A stretch of 8,573 nt of DNA, from positions 1-8,573 of the forward strand of contig JASLES010000344.1 in NCBI GenBank assembly GCA_030151005.1, in the 5' to 3' direction. This DNA is from Silvimonas sp. Lineage in GTDB: Bacteria > Pseudomonadota > Gammaproteobacteria > Burkholderiales > Chitinibacteraceae. Both the position numbers and the translations under genes were made by a program. The stretch's first letter is position 1. Each line of letters opens with the position of its first letter. Positions 1-6,180 of this stretch are shown in pieces. The notes under the pieces are model-generated. The model searched no databases, had not been told where the DNA came from, and saw nothing but the letters and a program-made list of their open reading frames with translations.

Positions 1-8
1 CCCCCACC

Positions 9-82
9 CTCTCCCGGCAAACCACCCCATCCAGTCATATAGTGTCTGATCGTGGCCAGCCGGGAGAGAACACGCGGCCACG
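9..82. promoter_or_regulatory. Leader of the Lrp/AsnC gene with two interleaved inverted repeats
   Basis: Two perfect inverted repeats overlap here. The first has 10-bp arms, CTCTCCCGGC at 9-18 and GCCGGGAGAG at 59-68, separated by 40 nt. The second has 7-bp arms, CGTGGCC at 51-57 and GGCCACG at 76-82. The left arm of the second lies in the loop of the first, while its right arm lies outside, so as RNA the two would form a pseudoknot-like arrangement. A TATAGT at 38-43 could be a -10 box, but no matching -35 is seen. Because Lrp-family genes often control themselves, an operator is as likely as an RNA structure. The repeats are certain; the role is inferred. Confidence 0.4.
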
Positions 83-101
83 CCAGAACAAAGGACAACG
101 T

Positions 102-566
102 ATGGATACGCTGGATCAATACGACCGGCACATTCTGGCGCTAATGCAGCAGGATGGCCGGATTTCCCTCTCACACCTGGCAGAACGCATAGGCCTGAGC
201 GAAACCCCCTGTGTGCGCCGGCTCAAACGCCTGGAAACCGAGGGCTACATCCACAGTTATCACGCGGTGCTGTCGCGCAAGGCGCTGGCACTGGGCGTGC
301 TGGCGTTTGCGCTGGTGCATTTTGGCGAGCATGACCGCACCTTGTACGACCGGTTCGAGACTGAAATCCAAGGCATTGAGCGCATTGTGGCGTGCCATAG
401 CGTGGCGGGCAGCGCGGATTATCTGCTGCAGATCGTCGCCAAAGACATGGAAGACTACGGTCAGTTTGTCCACGACGTGTTGCGTGTGTTGCCAGGGGTG
501 GCCGCAGTCGATTCCATGCTGGCAATGGGCGAGGTCAAACCCTTTAGTGGTCTGCCGCTGTTGTGA
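102..566 (+). CDS. Lrp/AsnC family transcriptional regulator
   Basis: The product is a 154-residue DNA-binding regulator of the feast/famine (Lrp/AsnC) family, acting in the cytoplasm as a dimer or higher oligomer. The N-terminal winged helix-turn-helix spans about residues 5-52 and contains the family-typical LSETPCVRRLKRLE recognition-helix stretch. The RAM/AsnC ligand-binding domain spans about 66-145 and includes AGSADYLLQIVAKDMEDY (102-119), where family members bind amino acids between subunits. Length is normal for the family. The ATG at 102 is chosen because AAGGA at 91-95 sits 6 nt upstream; an in-frame ATG at 42 would add 20 polar residues with no homology pattern. The neighbour on the right converges with a 3-bp gap. 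Such regulators often control a divergent amino acid exporter or catabolic gene, which would lie outside the window to the left. The effector cannot be read from sequence. Confidence 0.93.
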   Translation: MDTLDQYDRHILALMQQDGRISLSHLAERIGLSETPCVRRLKRLETEGYIHSYHAVLSRKALALGVLAFALVHFGEHDRTLYDRFETEIQGIERIVACHSVAGSADYLLQIVAKDMEDYGQFVHDVLRVLPGVAAVDSMLAMGEVKPFSGLPLL

Positions 567-569
567 CAT

Positions 570-2762
570 TCAGGCTTTGGCTTTGCTGCGCCTGGCCCGT
601 GCCGGTGGCGGTGCGGGTGTTTGCGGCGCTTTGCTCGCCAGCCAGGCATCTACAGCGCGGATACGTTCATCCACACTTTGTGGCGGCAGGACCGGCGCGA
701 CAACGGCAGCGCCCAGTACTGGCCCCGGATGCATGATGGCTTCTGCCGCTTTAAGGAGCGCCTCCCGCGCGTCGTCCCACGGGGTTGGGGCCGGCTGCGT
801 TGCTGGCGGCGTGGCAGACACTGTGATGTTGTCCGTGCGCGGTGTGGTCAGTGAAATCAGCCCGGCAAAGTTGCCGCACACTTTGCTGTCAGCCACTGCG
901 GGGTTCATGCGGTTACCCAGATATGGCAAGCGCCACTTGTCGCATAGATAACGCAAGATACTGCTGTGATCGTACACCGTGTGATCCACACCGGCCGGTA
1001 TCCATGGTGAGACCAGCACTGTCGGTACGCGCACTCCCAGCCGGCTGAAATCAAAGCCGTGGGTGGTATCCATAAAGGAATCTGGCGCCACGGTGGCGGG
1101 CGGTGGTACGTGGTCATAAAACCCGCCGTGTTCATCCCAGGTGATGATCAGCAAAGTGCTGTTCCACAGACTCTGGTTCTGGCGGATGGCGTTGTAGACC
1201 TGCGCGATCAGCACCTCGCCATCTGCCGCACTGGCAGGTGGGTGCTGGTCGTTTTCCTTGCCGTTGGTGTTGTCAAAATAGCGTGGTTCGATGAAGGCGT
1301 AATCCGGAAATGCGGATTCCGGCCCGGCGCAGGCGCTGACAAAGTCGCCCATGCTCGAATATGGCGCAGACAGAATCTGTTCCCGCACATGACTGAGCAA
1401 AGCCGTTTGCGGGAAACCATCATGAAAGATCTTCCACTTGCGCGGTGGCTGCGCGGCATTCAGCCGATCGTAAATGGTGTCTTGATCGTAATCGGTCAGA
1501 AGGGAGGACCAGGTGGCGGGTGAACTACCACTGGGCATCACCACCTGCCCTTTGCAGGTGGCTGAGTGCACAAAAAACCGGTTGGGCCAGGTGGGGCCGG
1601 GCAAGGATGAAAACCAGTGATCACACACCATGAAATGGCGCGCCAGCGTGTGCAATACCGGCAAGTCTCCCTCTTTGAAGTAGTTCATGATTTCTTGTTG
1701 ATGCCGCGCCAGCGTGGCCTCATCGAGCTTGCTGCCCAGCGCAGTGCGGTAGCTATCGACAAAGTGGCCCATCTGGTCAGCCAGTTGGGTTTGCACATCG
1801 GTGTATTCGTGTGCCGGGGCAAAGTGTTGATCCACCCACGGTACTGCGGCGGGGCTCTGGGTAAATACCTTGCCAGACTGGCTATCGGTATTGCTGCGCG
1901 GGTCGCTAGCCTGTACCCCGGCCAATCCGGGCACGCTGGCCGCCAGCGCGCCCAGCATATGATCGAATGAGCGGTTTTCCAGCATCAACACCACCACATG
2001 ACGAATGGGGTCTGCCGGTGCTGCGCCCGCGCCAGGCTGCGCGGTGAGCGCGCCGCGCCGCGCTACGCGTCCGCTTCCGTGGCCGGTCTTGAGTGCCAGG
2101 CGCTGTGCCGCCACCGCATTGTTGGCAAAAAAAGTATCTGGCGCATTGAGTGCCGGATCAAAAAAGCCGATATAGCCGCCTGGCGTAACGCCGAAGGGCG
2201 TCAGCGGCGCGCTGCAAAAACTGGTGCGCGCTCCCTGCTCGTTGCTGCTGGCAAAGTAGGCGGGCAAGACAAAGTCAGACACCGTTACACCGTCAATCAT
2301 GTAGGTGACGGTCTGCACCGCATCGCACATTTCAAAGTAGTGATACACCGTGTTTTGCGGATTGGCCGGGTGCGGCCCTTGTACCAGCAAATTGCACTGC
2401 GCATCGCCAATCAGTTCCATGGCCTCATGCGAGAGTGTGGTGGTCCATTCATCTCCAAGCTGACGGCACAAATCCAGAAAGATGTAGCCAAACGGCACGC
2501 CGGCCGCGTTATGGTCGTGATACCCCAGAAAACCCGCGCCCTGTGCACTATCCAGTACGTATAGAATGGCGTCCCCGCGCAGTTGCGCCAGTTGGCGCGG
2601 GTCTTTGATCTCTGGCCCGCTACCATCCAGCCGCAAGCGGCCGCCAAAAGCCCAGAATGGCTCGAAGTCTTCTGCAATTTGCCGGTTAATAGCCCGGATC
2701 GCCCGTAACATGTCGCGATCGGACAGGGTTCGTGAACCGTTGACCACTGAAATCTGGAACAT
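570..2762 (-). CDS. Phosphoesterase (phospholipase C/AcpA family) with N-terminal HExxE domain
   Basis: A 730-residue protein in two parts. Residues about 252-640 form a PF04185-type phosphoesterase domain that hydrolyses phosphate mono- or diesters such as phospholipid head groups. Visible motifs are LENRSFDHM (261-269), SLPGPTWPNRFF (386-397), WDEHGGFYDHVPPP (542-555) and YDHSSILRYL (597-606), which supply metal ligands and the active site in the family. Residues 1-230 form a separate domain with TLSHEAMELIGDA (109-121), a zincin-like HExxE motif, followed by YFEMCDAV and VSDFVLPAYF; I recognise this only as an uncharacterised domain. A Pro/Ala-rich tail ends in a basic stretch. The Met at 2762 is preferred because AGGAGAG lies 6 nt upstream; a longer start at 2810 is possible. 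No Sec or Tat signal peptide is seen, unlike classical exported phospholipases C. Exact substrate unknown. Confidence 0.9.
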   Translation of the reverse strand: MFQISVVNGSRTLSDRDMLRAIRAINRQIAEDFEPFWAFGGRLRLDGSGPEIKDPRQLAQLRGDAILYVLDSAQGAGFLGYHDHNAAGVPFGYIFLDLCRQLGDEWTTTLSHEAMELIGDAQCNLLVQGPHPANPQNTVYHYFEMCDAVQTVTYMIDGVTVSDFVLPAYFASSNEQGARTSFCSAPLTPFGVTPGGYIGFFDPALNAPDTFFANNAVAAQRLALKTGHGSGRVARRGALTAQPGAGAAPADPIRHVVVLMLENRSFDHMLGALAASVPGLAGVQASDPRSNTDSQSGKVFTQSPAAVPWVDQHFAPAHEYTDVQTQLADQMGHFVDSYRTALGSKLDEATLARHQQEIMNYFKEGDLPVLHTLARHFMVCDHWFSSLPGPTWPNRFFVHSATCKGQVVMPSGSSPATWSSLLTDYDQDTIYDRLNAAQPPRKWKIFHDGFPQTALLSHVREQILSAPYSSMGDFVSACAGPESAFPDYAFIEPRYFDNTNGKENDQHPPASAADGEVLIAQVYNAIRQNQSLWNSTLLIITWDEHGGFYDHVPPPATVAPDSFMDTTHGFDFSRLGVRVPTVLVSPWIPAGVDHTVYDHSSILRYLCDKWRLPYLGNRMNPAVADSKVCGNFAGLISLTTPRTDNITVSATPPATQPAPTPWDDAREALLKAAEAIMHPGPVLGAAVVAPVLPPQSVDERIRAVDAWLASKAPQTPAPPPARARRSKAKA

Positions 2763-2810
2763 GTCACTCTCCTGCCACCGTTGTCTGACCGTTGCCGTGC
2801 CCGCCCGCAT

Positions 2811-2837
2811 ATTGCATGGTGGTGTAGCACATGCAAT
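2811..2837. promoter_or_regulatory. Candidate operator: inverted repeat ATTGCAT-N13-ATGCAAT
   Basis: A perfect 7-bp inverted repeat (2811-2817 and 2831-2837) has arm centres 20 bp apart, about two helical turns. That is the geometry of a site bound by a dimeric regulator. It lies about 50 bp upstream of the phosphoesterase start and about 105 bp upstream of the solute-binding protein start, inside the only divergent intergenic region of the window. No convincing -35/-10 pair for the leftward gene was found. A TTGTCA on the minus strand near 2845 is a possible -35 but its -10 is poor. Operator function is inferred. Confidence 0.35.
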
Positions 2838-2900
2838 GGCAATGACAACTTGTGTCGGGCAGATGGCGCACGCCCGGCACCCGCAAGGTCAGGCTCTTTC

Positions 2901-2926
2901 TATACTGAGGCAATACCTGTCCTCAG
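2901..2926 (+). promoter_or_regulatory. Possible -10 box and leader hairpin before the solute-binding protein gene
   Basis: TATACT at 2901-2906 matches the -10 consensus at five of six positions, but the expected -35 position (near 2878-2883) shows no TTGACA-like sequence, so this would be an activator-dependent or weak promoter. Immediately after it, CTGAGG (2905-2910) and CCTCAG (2921-2926) form a perfect 6-bp inverted repeat with a 10-nt loop that ends 3 nt before the GGAGG ribosome binding site. The repeat overlaps the -10 box by two bases, so it may be an operator rather than an RNA hairpin. Confidence 0.35.
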
Positions 2927-2940
2927 CGCGGAGGATGACT

Positions 2941-3711
2941 TTGAATCCCAAGCTGTGGCTGGCCGCCCTGGCGCTCTGGTTCCTGACCGGCACAACGCTG
3001 GCGGCCTGCAGCAAACCCTTCACCATGGCGCTGGAAACCTGGCCGCCGTATATCTACACGGATGCCGCCGGCAAACCGGCCGGGCTGGACGTGGAACTGG
3101 CCCAGGCGGTGTTCCGCGAAGCCGGTTGCACGCTGATCATCACCGATGAAGTGCCGCGCAAGCGCCGGCAGAAAATGTATGAAGATGGCCAGATCACCTT
3201 GTTGCTGGCCGCCTCTGACACGCCAGAGCGTGAGAAAACCAGCTACTTCACCCTGCCTTATCGGCAGGAAATCGCCGCGCTGATCGCACTGGCAAACAAA
3301 GCACCGCAATACGCTGACATTCGCCACTTTGCCGACCTCAATACCCGCAAAATATTGCTGCTCAGCCCCAACACGGGCTGGTACGGGCAGGACTACGCCA
3401 ACAACCTGCCAACCATGCGGGCAAGCGCATCGATCGCATTTTTTGAGGATTTCCAGCAGGGCGTGCGCATGCTCAAAGCCGGGCATGGCGACGTAATGCT
3501 GGGCGATCTGGCCGCCTTGTTGTGGGAAGCACGCAAGCAAGACGCCACAGTAAAGGAACTGCCCATGCCGGTTTTGAGCGATGAAGTGCATTTCATGCTC
3601 AGCCGCAGAGCGGCCACCGAGGCCGATATCAATGCCCTCAACACGGCGATTTCCCGATTGGAAAAAAACGGCGTGTTGCAGCAAATCCGCAATCGTTACG
3701 GCGCGCGCTAG
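2941..3711 (+). CDS. Periplasmic amino-acid-type solute-binding protein (SBP_bac_3 family)
   Basis: A 256-residue extracellular solute-binding protein of family 3, which captures small polar solutes, often amino acids. Residues 1-22 form a signal peptide (MNPK, a hydrophobic core, then TLAAC). The mature part opens with the typical WPPYIYTDAAGKPAGLDVEL stretch (34-53). LAAC just before residue 23 matches a lipobox, but Cys23 could instead pair with Cys63 in the AGC motif, so lipoprotein status is open. The start is unusual: GGAGG at 2930-2934 directly abuts an in-frame ATG at 2935 (zero spacing), whereas a TTG at 2941 has ideal 6-nt spacing; TTG is therefore preferred. No permease or ATPase gene lies beside it, so it is an orphan binding protein, as is common for this class in Neisseriales and pseudomonads. 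The ligand is unknown. Confidence 0.87.
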   Translation: MNPKLWLAALALWFLTGTTLAACSKPFTMALETWPPYIYTDAAGKPAGLDVELAQAVFREAGCTLIITDEVPRKRRQKMYEDGQITLLLAASDTPEREKTSYFTLPYRQEIAALIALANKAPQYADIRHFADLNTRKILLLSPNTGWYGQDYANNLPTMRASASIAFFEDFQQGVRMLKAGHGDVMLGDLAALLWEARKQDATVKELPMPVLSDEVHFMLSRRAATEADINALNTAISRLEKNGVLQQIRNRYGAR

Positions 3712-4142
3712 GTCGCGGGCTAACACAGTACCTTCGCCCCGCCGCTCTCCTCTTCCCGCATTTGCCGCTGGTCAGACCACGTACTGTCCCGGCGCGTAAA
3801 ACCGGCGATCTTTTTACGTTCGTCATCGTCATTGTTGACAGTAGACGAAAGCATTCTCTACAACGCAGATTAATCGCCAATCTACCCATGTCCTTTAACA
3901 CCAAGGGTGGGTTATGCAGTTCATTTTCCGGCAAAAGAAATGGACAAAAACCAGCGCCGGGTTGCACAAAAAACCAACAATCCAGAACAAAGCCGTTGAT
4001 TTGATTTGTCTGATGCACCGATTCCGCGTCATTCCAGCAAGACCTTAAGCGCAATACCGGCCCAATCCGGGCAAACAGGCAAAATGCGCCCGTACCCCGG
4101 GTGTTGCTCGCTTGCATGAGACGTTTTCCCCCGAGGTTTAGC
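3712..4142 (+). other. Gene-free 431-bp leader between binding-protein and hydrolase genes
   Basis: No convincing gene is seen; short open frames here have no recognisable composition or start signals. The left part holds no clear terminator for the preceding gene: a 4-bp CCGG/CCGG stem near 3790 followed by TTTTT is weak. The middle contains a promoter candidate, and the right part, roughly 3875-4142, would be an untranslated leader of about 270 nt. It contains several short GC-rich inverted repeats (for example GCCC/GGGC near 4058-4070 and CCCG/CGGG near 4088-4100). A CGTCATTCC at 4027-4035 matches one end of the dRS3-like palindromes found later, in reverse orientation, and may be a decayed half copy. 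Confidence 0.5.
3835..3875 (+). promoter_or_regulatory. Sigma70-like promoter with palindrome at the predicted start
   Basis: TTGACA at 3835-3840 is a perfect -35 consensus. An 18-bp spacer leads to TACAAC at 3859-3864, four of six matches to TATAAT. The local sequence is AT-richer than the surroundings. The predicted transcription start, near 3870-3872, falls in the 8-bp palindrome GATTAATC (3868-3875), a plausible repressor site. Transcription would run towards the serine hydrolase gene, giving a long leader of about 270 nt, or could produce a separate small RNA. Confidence 0.5.
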
Positions 4143-5594
4143 ATGAACAGATTGCTCCAATGCATGGGCTTTTGCGCAGGCCTCTGGCTGGGTGCCAATG
4201 CCATCGCCGCAGATCTTGCGGCCGCAAGCACCGCCCTGCCAGACCCACAAAACATGTTTTCCTGGACCACGCAGCAAAAGGTGGTCGGGTTCAGTCATAG
4301 CGCCCAGTTGTTCAGTACCGAAACCATGCAGCGTGGCTACCGGGTCTCTGTGCTGTGGCCGGCCCGGCCTGACCAGCTTTGGCGCGCCAGCCAGGTCCGC
4401 TATCAATACGGCAGCAATCCCGACGGTACAGCGCACACCGGCAACACGGTGGACGACTACATGAAGCACAGCAAAGCCACTGCGTTGCTGGTGCTCAAGG
4501 ACGGCAATATTGCGCTGGAACGCTACGCCATGGGCATTACGCCGTGGACGCTGTGGGACAGCAAATCTGCCGGCAAATCCATCACCTCTACCTTGCTAGG
4601 TATGGCGATCAAGGATGGGTATATCTCTAGCGTGGATGACCCGATCGACATGTATGTGACCGAACTGCACGGCACCGCCTACCAGGGCGTGCCCCTGCGC
4701 GCCATGCTGCACATGGCCTCTGGCGTGGCCTGGAACGAAAACTATCTGGACCCGAACTCGGATCTCTCCAGCTTGCTCAAGTGTGTGAATACCTCCAGCA
4801 CCAACACCCCCATCTGCGCACTGGACCTGCTGAAAAGCCGCCCGCATGCCATCGACCCCGCAACCGGGGTAAATGCCGTGCCTGGCGCAGTGTTCAACTA
4901 CAGCACGGGCGAAGCCTTTTTGACCGGTCTGGCCATTCAGCGCGCCACCCGCCTGAGCCTGGCGCAGTACATGCAGCGCAAGCTGTGGCAGCCGCTGGGC
5001 ATGGAGGCCAATGGCAACTGGTGGACGTGGAACGGCGTGTCTTTTGGTGCGGGCGGCTTTAATGCCACCTTGCATGACTACGGTCGCTGGGGCCTGTACG
5101 TAATGAATAACGGCCGCCTGCCCGATGGCACCCGCACGCTACCCGAACACTGGATGCGTGACGCCACCACCTGGACCATGGCCTCTGCCTTGCCCTACTA
5201 CGCGGACAACGGTCAGTACGGTTATATGTGGTGGTTTGCCCCGGCCTATGACGACAACCAGGTGGGCGGCACCAACTTTGCCAGCCCGCTTTATGCCAAC
5301 ATTGGCGCGCCGCTGCAAAACACCGACAACCCCGCCGGCGCAGTGCCAGTTCAGGCGCGCGGCCCGGTGCAAGGGCAACCAGGCTCGGTCAGCGACTGGA
5401 CCTTTGAAGCACAAGGCGTCTTTGGTCAGCTGATTGCCATCAACCAGCGAGAACACTTGGTCGTGGTGCAATGGTCCGTCTGGGACAACCCGGACCCCAC
5501 CTGCTGCGACGCCACCAGCCCGGAATACATCGCCAGCGATCCGTATAACGAACAGGGGACGTTTTTGAATGCGATGTTGATGGCACTGCATTGA
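4143..5594 (+). CDS. Exported serine hydrolase, beta-lactamase/6-aminohexanoate-dimer hydrolase class
   Basis: A 483-residue protein of the beta-lactamase-like SxxK serine hydrolase superfamily (COG1680 type). Residues 1-23 form a Sec signal peptide ending ANAIAA, so it acts in the periplasm or outside. The catalytic SxxK is SAGK at 142-145 in WDSKSAGKSITSTLLGMA, with Ser142 as nucleophile and Lys145 as base. YST at 253-255 (FNYSTGEAFLTG) is the second motif. FEAQGVFGQLIAINQREHLVVV (421-442) replaces the KTG strand of true beta-lactamases, as in NylB-like hydrolases. Cys-containing segments (near 214-226 and 454-455) suggest disulfides. The ATG at 4143 is chosen because GAGG at 4133-4136 has 6-nt spacing and it places the signal peptide first; an in-frame ATG at 4101 is less likely. 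The gene stands alone. The substrate may be an amide, ester or D-amino peptide; true antibiotic resistance is not indicated. Confidence 0.9.
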   Translation: MNRLLQCMGFCAGLWLGANAIAADLAAASTALPDPQNMFSWTTQQKVVGFSHSAQLFSTETMQRGYRVSVLWPARPDQLWRASQVRYQYGSNPDGTAHTGNTVDDYMKHSKATALLVLKDGNIALERYAMGITPWTLWDSKSAGKSITSTLLGMAIKDGYISSVDDPIDMYVTELHGTAYQGVPLRAMLHMASGVAWNENYLDPNSDLSSLLKCVNTSSTNTPICALDLLKSRPHAIDPATGVNAVPGAVFNYSTGEAFLTGLAIQRATRLSLAQYMQRKLWQPLGMEANGNWWTWNGVSFGAGGFNATLHDYGRWGLYVMNNGRLPDGTRTLPEHWMRDATTWTMASALPYYADNGQYGYMWWFAPAYDDNQVGGTNFASPLYANIGAPLQNTDNPAGAVPVQARGPVQGQPGSVSDWTFEAQGVFGQLIAINQREHLVVVQWSVWDNPDPTCCDATSPEYIASDPYNEQGTFLNAMLMALH

Positions 5595-5610
5595 GAGGTG
5601 CCGGCGTGAG

Positions 5611-5635
5611 CCTGGCCGGGGTAACGCAGGCCAGG
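5611..5635. repeat. GC-rich inverted repeat after the hydrolase gene
   Basis: CCTGGCC at 5611-5617 and GGCCAGG at 5629-5635 form a perfect 7-bp stem with an 11-nt loop, 16 nt after the hydrolase stop codon. No T-run follows, so a classical intrinsic terminator is unlikely. It may be a Rho-independent-like 3' end stabiliser or the start of the repeat mosaic. Confidence 0.45.
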
Positions 5636-5675
5636 TAGTGCGTCGGTACAAGGCCACCTGCGGCGGCCGGACTCG

Positions 5676-5695
5676 ATTCCGGCCTTGGCCGGAAT
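5676..5695. repeat. dRS3-like 20-bp palindrome, copy 1
   Basis: ATTCCGGCC-TT-GGCCGGAAT is a perfect 9-bp palindrome, 20 bp in total and followed by GACGA. Length and ends match the dRS3 repeat of Neisseria (ATTCCC-N8-GGGAAT), which borders intergenic mosaic elements and can serve as a phage integration site. Here the sixth base differs (G rather than C). A second copy with the same flank lies at 6161-6180. Confidence 0.7.
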
Positions 5696-5749
5696 GACGA
5701 AGTGGTGTGCGAGATATACCGTGCTTGCGCAAAGATGGTTTGTGCAGTT

Positions 5750-6010
5750 GGGGTTGCTTTTGACGTTGATGTTGACTTGCCTCCCCTCCGGCAGCGCCGA
5801 GCATCGCAGCAAGGCGCGGGGTTTCGGCGGAGGGGTGTTTGAGCGAAGCGAGTTCCCGCAGCCAGCCGCGCCTTGCGAGAAGCGCAGGGAACCCCGAAGG
5901 GGCGCTGTCGCAGGGTCGCCTTTTCTTTGGTTACTTTCTTTTGGCGAAGCAAAAGAAAGTAACGTGGGCCCGACACCCCGGGTATCAAATGCTTTTCAAA
6001 GCCGCGCCGT
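5750..6010. repeat. Dispersed hairpin-rich intergenic repeat element
   Basis: The sequence is recognisable as a widespread proteobacterial intergenic repeat. It has a GTT/GAC-rich entry (5753-5776), a GC stem (CCCCTCCG at 5783-5790 with CGGAGGGG at 5828-5835), the block GAGCGAAGCGAG then GCGCCTTGCGAGAAGCGCAG, a CCCCGAAGGGG hairpin near 5892-5902, and the large hairpin at 5930-5963. I know this element from memory as spuriously translated text such as LLRQKKVTKEKA on one strand and FFGYFLLAKQKKVT on the other. The boundaries are approximate. It encodes no transposase, so any movement would need help in trans. Confidence 0.65.
5930..5963. repeat. Perfect 14-bp-stem hairpin inside the dispersed repeat
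   Basis: GTTACTTTCTTTTG (5930-5943) and CAAAAGAAAGTAAC (5950-5963) are exact reverse complements around the 6-nt loop GCGAAG. The stem is AT-rich, in contrast with its GC-rich surroundings. It would form a stable cruciform or RNA hairpin from either strand. It could terminate or stabilise transcripts, although no T-run follows on the plus strand. Confidence 0.85.
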
Positions 6011-6048
6011 CAGGCGCTAACAGTGGTTCAAGGTTTTGCGACCGCCAC

Positions 6049-6078
6049 GGTGGATTGTCGCTTCGCTCCGAATCCCCC
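6049..6078. repeat. Imperfect GGTGGATT palindrome
   Basis: GGTGGATT (6049-6056) and AATCCCCC (6071-6078) pair with a single mismatch around a 14-nt loop containing CGCTTCGCTCCG. It resembles a common beta/gammaproteobacterial intergenic palindrome (GGTGGATTC...GAATCCACC); family membership is from memory. It sits between the dispersed repeat and dRS3-like copy 2. Confidence 0.45.
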
Positions 6079-6160
6079 CTACAGCCAAAGGCCGTCTGCT
6101 GTGGCCGACCGATCCCCCAGATTCTCGCCTCCAGCGCCATCCGGGCTACGCAGTGGCTGG

Positions 6161-6180
6161 ATTCCCGCTTCCGCAGGAAT
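6161..6180. repeat. dRS3-like 20-bp palindrome, copy 2
   Basis: ATTCCCGCTTCCGCAGGAAT pairs at seven of eight stem positions, with one C-A mismatch and a TTCC loop. It is followed by GACGAGG, compared with GACGAAG after copy 1, so the two copies share orientation and flank. The left arm ATTCCC matches the Neisseria dRS3 end exactly and the right arm is degenerate. Confidence 0.6.

Noticed and set aside
1998..2564. Long plus-strand open frame opposite the phosphoesterase gene
   Set aside because: It is antisense to well-recognised domain sequence and contains no recognisable motifs or start signal.
2566..2934. Upstream in-frame extension of the solute-binding protein (123 extra residues from 2566)
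   Set aside because: It overlaps the start of the phosphoesterase gene on the other strand and precedes an evident signal peptide. The GGAGG at 2930-2934 marks the real start.
3786..3820. Possible terminator after the solute-binding protein gene (CCGG stem plus TTTTT)
   Set aside because: The stem is only 4 bp with a 9-nt loop and separated from the T-run, so it is too weak to call.
3638..4270. Minus-strand open frame of about 210 residues crossing the leader region
   Set aside because: It overlaps two confident plus-strand genes at its ends and its text has no domain pattern, signal peptide or ribosome binding site.
4143..5594. Antibiotic-resistance beta-lactamase
   Set aside because: The SxxK and YxS motifs fit, but the KTG motif is absent and the C-terminal GVFGQ pattern fits NylB-like amide/ester hydrolases.
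5440..5988. Minus-strand open frame reading LLRQKKVTKEKATLRQRPFG
   Set aside because: This is commonly mis-annotated translated repeat text, and its C-terminal half is antisense to the serine hydrolase gene.
5685..6020. Small open frame with an apparent signal peptide (hydrophobic FVQLGLLLTLMLTCLPSGSA)
   Set aside because: The hydrophobic run comes from the GTT/GAC-rich entry of the dispersed repeat, and the rest translates the repeat itself (LLSFGEAKES).
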